DNA of 64,000 nucleotides. It comes from Metaruminococcus_A sp003150405. GTDB taxonomy: Bacteria; Bacillota; Clostridia; Oscillospirales; Ruminococcaceae. Shown here piece after piece: positions 60,098 through 64,000 of this stretch (its first letter is position 1; each line of letters opens with the position of its first letter). The notes under the pieces are model-generated. The model was not told the DNA's origin and searched no databases. It worked only from the letters and a program-made list of their open reading frames with translations. The translations under genes were made by a program, and so were the position numbers. The stretch spans positions 142,112-206,111 of the forward strand of contig CABUBB010000003.1 of the NCBI GenBank assembly GCA_902489745.1. Direction: 5' to 3'.

Positions 60098-62323
60098 CTA
60101 TTGTTCTTTTTCACTGCCTTTTCTGCGATACAGTACCACTGCGCCGCCTAACAGTGCTAACGCCGCTATACCCGCAGCCGTGTTCTTAAAATTATTACCG
60201 CCGGTTTTTGGTGCCGCAAGCGGGACTTCCTCATCCGAAATTTTCTCTCCATCCGGCGATTCTTCCTCTGGGCCTGCCAGCGGCGGTTCCTCATCTGGAA
60301 TCTCCGGATCATCCGGGCCTACCAGCGGCGGCTCTTCATCCGGAATTTCTACCTGCTCTGCCCACTGAGCAAAGAGTGTTACATCCGCTTCCGGCATGGT
60401 GAAGGTTCCACCGGCCATATAGGCAGTTCCAGTTCCGTCGGCCGAAGTATTCCAGCCAAGGAAGTCGTAACCCTCACGCATAATGCCGCCCTGACCGAGA
60501 ACGGTTACCGTCTCGTCCACAAAATAAGGACCGTTATTGTCGGTCTGTGTGCCGGTCCCCCCATTTGCGTTGTAAAGGACATGGTATGAATCACGGGTGT
60601 AAACCACCTGAAAAATATTTTTGGAAGCATCCTCTTGCAGGACAATGCTGTCAGCCGATACAAGCACGCCATCCTTATAGCCGCCGACTGCCGGGCGGTA
60701 GTTGTTCTGCACACCCGCCGGGAACTGAACCGTGCTGCCAAGCGCTGCCGTATATCCGTCATCTACACCAAGCAGGTTCTCCGGAGCCACTTCATCACGG
60801 TAGTACTCCACCGAGTATGCAGCATTTACCCGTTCCAGGGTGACCTTAAAGGTTAAGCCGCGCATCAGCTCGGTACCCGCATAGTTGTTTGTCGTGTTCT
60901 GGCCGCTGAGCTTGAGCTCGGAATAACTGTTCACTTTGTCACCGTCTGTTCCGGACGGAGTGACTACCCAGCTGCCGACGGTGCTATCCATAATTTGTTT
61001 TGCCTTACCCTGTTTCATCATGTAATCATAGTAGTGCATGCCCTCGGCGCCTTCGGTATATTCCGCATAGGAGAGTTCATCACTGCCAATGGATTTGCTG
61101 ACATCCCTTCTGCCATAGGTGATGGGGTATTTGTCAGAATCAAAGGTAAAGCTCAGCATATCGGTATAGAATGAATCGTATGCGCGTTTGACCACTGCAG
61201 GATCGGTTTCCAAAACGGTATAGTGACCGCCAAAGCCCTGCCAGTAATAATCCGCGTCAACGCCGGTTAAATCGCCAAGCTCATTTTCCCGGAAGTAGCT
61301 GTTTTGAGTCATAAAACCGCTTGTGTCAACAAATTCAAAACCGTTGGAGTAAACGTCAATCTCCATATCAGCAGCATTTTCGCCGAATTCATTTTGATCC
61401 ACATAATAGTAATGCGGCGTTCCATCAGCATCGTATTTATCGTAAACTTCTATGCCGTAAACGCGGCGATAACCGCCTGTTTCCAACGGAACCTTAAAAA
61501 CGCCTTCCAGCTTCACATCGCCCGCATTCCAGCGGCTCTGACCGGTTGGGTCGTCGGTTTGCCACATAGCATAGCTCGGCCCACAGAGCGAGTTGGTAAA
61601 GCAATAGAGCGGCAGGTCTGCAAACGACGTAGTACCGGAAGCAACCGGAGCAAACCGCTCAGATGCTTTATATGCTTCCGCCAGGTATTCCGAATAGGTT
61701 TTATTTTCTGCTTTCAGCGCTTCATCCAGCTTCAAAATCTGATCCATTTTAATAGAAGAAGCATCGTCAAGGTTGTAATACTGCTGAATAGCCAGGTTGC
61801 GGGAACGCAGTACGGTCATTGCGCCCGGAATGGCGTAGCCATCAAATCCCACCGCGCCGGTATTGTAATTTTTGATCGAATCTGGACGGCCTGTTCCAAA
61901 AAAGCTGCCCATTCCAATTTCGTATGGGTTATAAGGCAGATTACTTAAAACGCGGCTATTCTCCTGAGTTTGGGTATGGTCCAACGCAAACTCTACATCG
62001 GTGACCTTATAGGTGTAACCGGACTGATTTTTCAGAGTAAACCAACCACCGGTCCAGGTGCCTGGATACATTTCATTATACTCACCGCGTTTTACCAGCA
62101 TATCCATCAAATCGCGGCCATCTAGAATGACTGTTTTGGGAGCGTCTTGTGGAATTACATAGTTCATCTGCCAGTTTTCCTCATTAAACTGACCCGCAAT
62201 AGTAAGAGGTTCCGCATTTGCAGCAGCGGCGGGCAAAGACACCGTCAAAACCGGCACCATAACAGCAGCCGCTGTAACGGCAGTCAAAATCCGCTTGGAA
62301 AGGCTGCTTTTTCCATTTCTCAT
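60098..62323 (-). CDS. large secreted wall-anchored protein with LPxTG-like signal
   Basis: 741 residues. A signal peptide (basic start, then ILTAVTAAAVMVPVLTVSLPAAAANA) is followed by a ~450-residue region without recognised domains, rich in Tyr, Asp and Asn. A region with DSIVLQEDASKNIFQVVYTRD comes next, then a Listeria-Bacteroides (InlB B-type) repeat (YHVLYNANGGTGTQ...GYDFLGWNTSADGTGTAY). An acidic Pro-rich spacer with repeated IPDEEPPL follows. The end is APKTGG, a hydrophobic helix and RRKGSEK, a sortase-like signal. No sortase gene is in the window. ATG 62323 has AAGGG at 7 nt. Confidence 0.85.
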   Translation of the reverse strand: MRNGKSSLSKRILTAVTAAAVMVPVLTVSLPAAAANAEPLTIAGQFNEENWQMNYVIPQDAPKTVILDGRDLMDMLVKRGEYNEMYPGTWTGGWFTLKNQSGYTYKVTDVEFALDHTQTQENSRVLSNLPYNPYEIGMGSFFGTGRPDSIKNYNTGAVGFDGYAIPGAMTVLRSRNLAIQQYYNLDDASSIKMDQILKLDEALKAENKTYSEYLAEAYKASERFAPVASGTTSFADLPLYCFTNSLCGPSYAMWQTDDPTGQSRWNAGDVKLEGVFKVPLETGGYRRVYGIEVYDKYDADGTPHYYYVDQNEFGENAADMEIDVYSNGFEFVDTSGFMTQNSYFRENELGDLTGVDADYYWQGFGGHYTVLETDPAVVKRAYDSFYTDMLSFTFDSDKYPITYGRRDVSKSIGSDELSYAEYTEGAEGMHYYDYMMKQGKAKQIMDSTVGSWVVTPSGTDGDKVNSYSELKLSGQNTTNNYAGTELMRGLTFKVTLERVNAAYSVEYYRDEVAPENLLGVDDGYTAALGSTVQFPAGVQNNYRPAVGGYKDGVLVSADSIVLQEDASKNIFQVVYTRDSYHVLYNANGGTGTQTDNNGPYFVDETVTVLGQGGIMREGYDFLGWNTSADGTGTAYMAGGTFTMPEADVTLFAQWAEQVEIPDEEPPLVGPDDPEIPDEEPPLAGPEEESPDGEKISDEEVPLAAPKTGGNNFKNTAAGIAALALLGGAVVLYRRKGSEKEQ

Positions 62324-62882
62324 GGATAATCCCTTCTTTCTCTTCGAGAACATCCTTGTGTTCCTTCTATCGGGATTATAGAGCAGCGCAGTCACATGCC
62401 AGTCACATTTTTATATTTCCTTCATAATTCACCGAAAAATATGTAATCAATTTTTGGTAAACCGTATAAAAGCAAAAGAAAGTCATCGAAATCTTATAGA
62501 AGCTGATTTCAGCAAGCTCCACTAGGCCATGATGTCCAGTTCGAATCTACGTGAGCAAAACATTAAAATATCAACATGTTCCGTAAACGCTCACCGACCA
62601 CTAAGCCTTGTCTTGTCAACTCTATTAAAGATATTATCAATCAACACCTACAACTCAAGCAACTTTATCTGTAAGGCAAGGAAGTGCACGAATTAAAAAG
62701 GGGTACATGTTACAACAAATTGCCATCCCTATCAGTAATGAATATTTTTTACAGTTATTAAAAGATTAAGGCCGAAATTTGCAAAATACTACGCAGTATT
62801 GTCGAGAAAGCATAAAAATTGATAGCCCCATTTGGAATCTATTACCACCTCTGCCGATATCAATCAAAGGAGGCTTTTGCAA
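62324..62882. other. AT-rich gene-poor stretch
   Basis: About 560 bp clearly richer in A/T than the neighbouring genes. It contains a 20-residue plus-strand frame (62707-62769, MLQQIAIPISNEYFLQLLKD) with AAAGGGG before its ATG, but nothing recognisable. It must hold the promoter of the wall-protein gene, which I could not pinpoint. It may be acquired or decaying DNA. Confidence 0.45.
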
Positions 62883-62933
62883 ATGTGCAGTCTGTATAGT
62901 GTGGCCATTCAAGATGGATTTTGCATAAAATGA
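62883..62933 (+). CDS. possible 16-residue peptide upstream of the collagen-like gene
   Basis: MCSLYSVAIQDGFCIK then stop. AAAGGAGG lies about 9 nt before the ATG, a better ribosome site than that of many true genes here. It ends 48 bp before the collagen-like gene. It could be a leader peptide, a small bioactive peptide or a remnant; no family known. Confidence 0.35.
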   Translation: MCSLYSVAIQDGFCIK

Positions 62934-62981
62934 ATTAAAGTCCTACCTTTAGACCATTTTTGTATTGGAGGTTTATACACC

Positions 62982-63770
62982 TTGAATCTTTATAAAAAGG
63001 AACCTTGCTATCGCAGACCATGCTGTCGGCCAATTTGCGTTGTTTCAGGGAATACTGGACCACAAGGCCCGGCAGGCCCAACCGGTGTTACCGGTCCAGC
63101 AGGACCTACCGGCTCAACAGGAGCGACTGGTGCTACGGGAATTGCCGAGACAATTTCTATCCGAAATACTACAACTGGCGCGCCAGGTACAGCTGCTTCT
63201 GTACAAGATGTCACAGGCGCACCCAACCATGTATTGGATTTTATTATCCCACAGGGCATGACTGGAGCTACAGGACCTCGGGGAGAACAGGGACCTCCCG
63301 GTGAAAGCGTCAACGGATTGTCCGCTTATGGCGGGCTATATAACGCCGGAACGCAACTGGTATTTTTTACACAGCCTGACGTCTATGTGCAGGTACGGCT
63401 CAATACCGCCTTGCCGTCCTATCGCACTACCCCAAATGGAGATAATACTCTAACCATCCAAGAGAACGGAGACTATGAAATTAACTACAATGTTCTTATG
63501 AGCACCAGTCAAGCCTCGGAAATTGGAATTGGTGTAAGGCGAAACAAAACCATACTCCCCACGACACGTGGTTCTCAATCCCTTGCACTTGATTCAACGA
63601 CAACAATCGCCTACGATGGCCGGCTCTCTGGTACCTCAATTGTTGCCTTGCAGGCTGGTGACGTGTTGGACTTGGCAGTTCAGGTTATCCGTACCCTTCC
63701 CACCAATCTAGATGCTGCTATTAATGGATATGCCAATGCAACTTTAACTGTAAAAAAATTAAGACAATAA
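62982..63770 (+). CDS. collagen-like (Gly-X-Y) surface protein, BclA-like
   Basis: 262 residues from a TTG start with GGAGG at 10 nt. The N-terminus is Cys/Arg-rich (KKEPCYRRPCCRPICVVSG). The first Gly-X-Y run follows (GPQGPAGPTGVTGPAGPTG and on to GATG). A beta-insert (SIRNTTTGAPGTAASVQDVT ... VLDFIIPQG) leads to a second short run (GATGPRGEQGPPGE). The C-terminal ~150 residues resemble the TNF-like trimerising head of BclA exosporium proteins. Such proteins coat clostridial spores or cells. The Cys-rich N-terminus may cross-link into a coat. Confidence 0.85.
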   Translation: MNLYKKEPCYRRPCCRPICVVSGNTGPQGPAGPTGVTGPAGPTGSTGATGATGIAETISIRNTTTGAPGTAASVQDVTGAPNHVLDFIIPQGMTGATGPRGEQGPPGESVNGLSAYGGLYNAGTQLVFFTQPDVYVQVRLNTALPSYRTTPNGDNTLTIQENGDYEINYNVLMSTSQASEIGIGVRRNKTILPTTRGSQSLALDSTTTIAYDGRLSGTSIVALQAGDVLDLAVQVIRTLPTNLDAAINGYANATLTVKKLRQ

Positions 63771-63870
63771 ACATCTTTACAAAGATAGTTTTTATCGGCA
63801 TCAAGTATCTGTAAAAAACAATTTCAAAAATTCTTTTGGTTACTGCGAGATTCTCCCCGAATAAATCAAC

Positions 63871-63906
63871 AAAAAGAGTCAAAGGCATGAATACTTGGCT
63901 CTTTTT
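63871..63906 (+). terminator. terminator of the collagen-like gene
   Basis: 12-bp stem AAAAAGAGTCAA/TTGGCTCTTTTT (one wobble) with T-tail, about 100 bp after the stop. Confidence 0.8.
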
Positions 63907-63939
63907 ATATTTACTGCCCTTTTATCGTCAGATAAATAC

Positions 63940-63973
63940 AAAAAAATTAGCCACTCCTGTTAAGGAGTGGCTA
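63940..63973 (-). terminator. terminator of a minus-strand gene beyond the right edge
   Basis: Perfect 11-bp stem TAGCCACTCCT/AGGAGTGGCTA, loop GTTA. A seven-T run exists only on the minus strand, so the transcript comes from outside the window. Confidence 0.8.
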
Positions 63974-64000
63974 CAAAGGAAAGAATGGCTCCCCAAGTTG

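Noticed and set aside
63008..63313. Gly/Pro-rich minus-strand frame
   Set aside because: Reverse complement of the Gly-X-Y repeat, which reads as proline- and glycine-rich on the other strand.
1..64000. CRISPR arrays, insertion sequences, rRNA genes
   Set aside because: No regularly spaced repeats, transposase motifs or rRNA segments were seen on either strand.

Overview
The window looks like chromosome of an anaerobic, Gram-positive member of the Clostridia (Oscillospiraceae-like gut Firmicutes; genus not identifiable by eye). The basis is: strong AGGAGG-type ribosome sites and sigma-A promoters, GTG/TTG starts, secG next to rnr, a tetrahydrofolate riboswitch in front of a folT-type ECF gene, an Lsa-type ABC-F gene, an NADP-type glutamate dehydrogenase, a collagen-like surface protein and base composition near 50% GC. 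No integrase, transposase, CRISPR array or rRNA was found. One tRNA (Pro, CGG) is present.

Layout. 1-9 kb: truncated esterase, an orphan promoter/operator, a methyltransferase-GNAT pair, an Lsa-like ribosome-protection ATPase with a leader ORF and an attenuator hairpin, an AraC regulator divergent from a URO-D-family gene, and two convergent membrane-anchored XRE regulators. 9-11 kb: an isolated holin-endolysin cassette whose GH25 lysozyme ends in three 57-residue repeats. 11-25 kb, all on the minus strand: a rhamnose-polysaccharide locus. It has rfbA-rfbD-rfbB, then rfbC, a two-part ABC-2 exporter, a double GT-B glycosyltransferase, a DUF2142 membrane protein, four GT2 enzymes, a DUF2304 protein and finally fabD. 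dTDP-rhamnose made by RfbABCD would feed the glycosyltransferases, and the ABC pair would export the lipid-linked glycan.

25-46 kb: glyS and gdhA transcribed divergently, a GT2 gene behind a perfect inverted repeat, tRNA-Pro, an MFS gene divergent from an AraC gene, an eroded hcp (hybrid-cluster protein) pseudogene, a nucleotidyltransferase, a 58-residue ORF, TspO, a YbjQ-type protein, a gamma-glutamyltransferase-like enzyme, a hexokinase-like kinase, an SDR, a UPF0340 protein, an EamA transporter and the secG-rnr-GNAT group.

46-64 kb: a GH13 alpha-glucosidase, a lipoprotein, a conserved small protein, a second type IIA topoisomerase pair (parE-parC-like, with non-canonical quinolone-pocket residues), two membrane proteins of unknown function, glycerol dehydrogenase, riboswitch-controlled folT, a cytoplasmic GH10 xylanase, a large wall-anchored protein with an LPxTG-like signal, an AT-rich gene-poor stretch and a collagen-like protein. 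Genes are mostly short transcription units bounded by clear hairpin terminators, many of them shared between converging genes.

The strongest candidates for new biology are the attenuator-controlled ABC-F leader, the orphan lysis cassette, the divergent topoisomerase pair and several isolated regulatory elements with no obvious gene. I did not find a clearly unprecedented multi-gene system.
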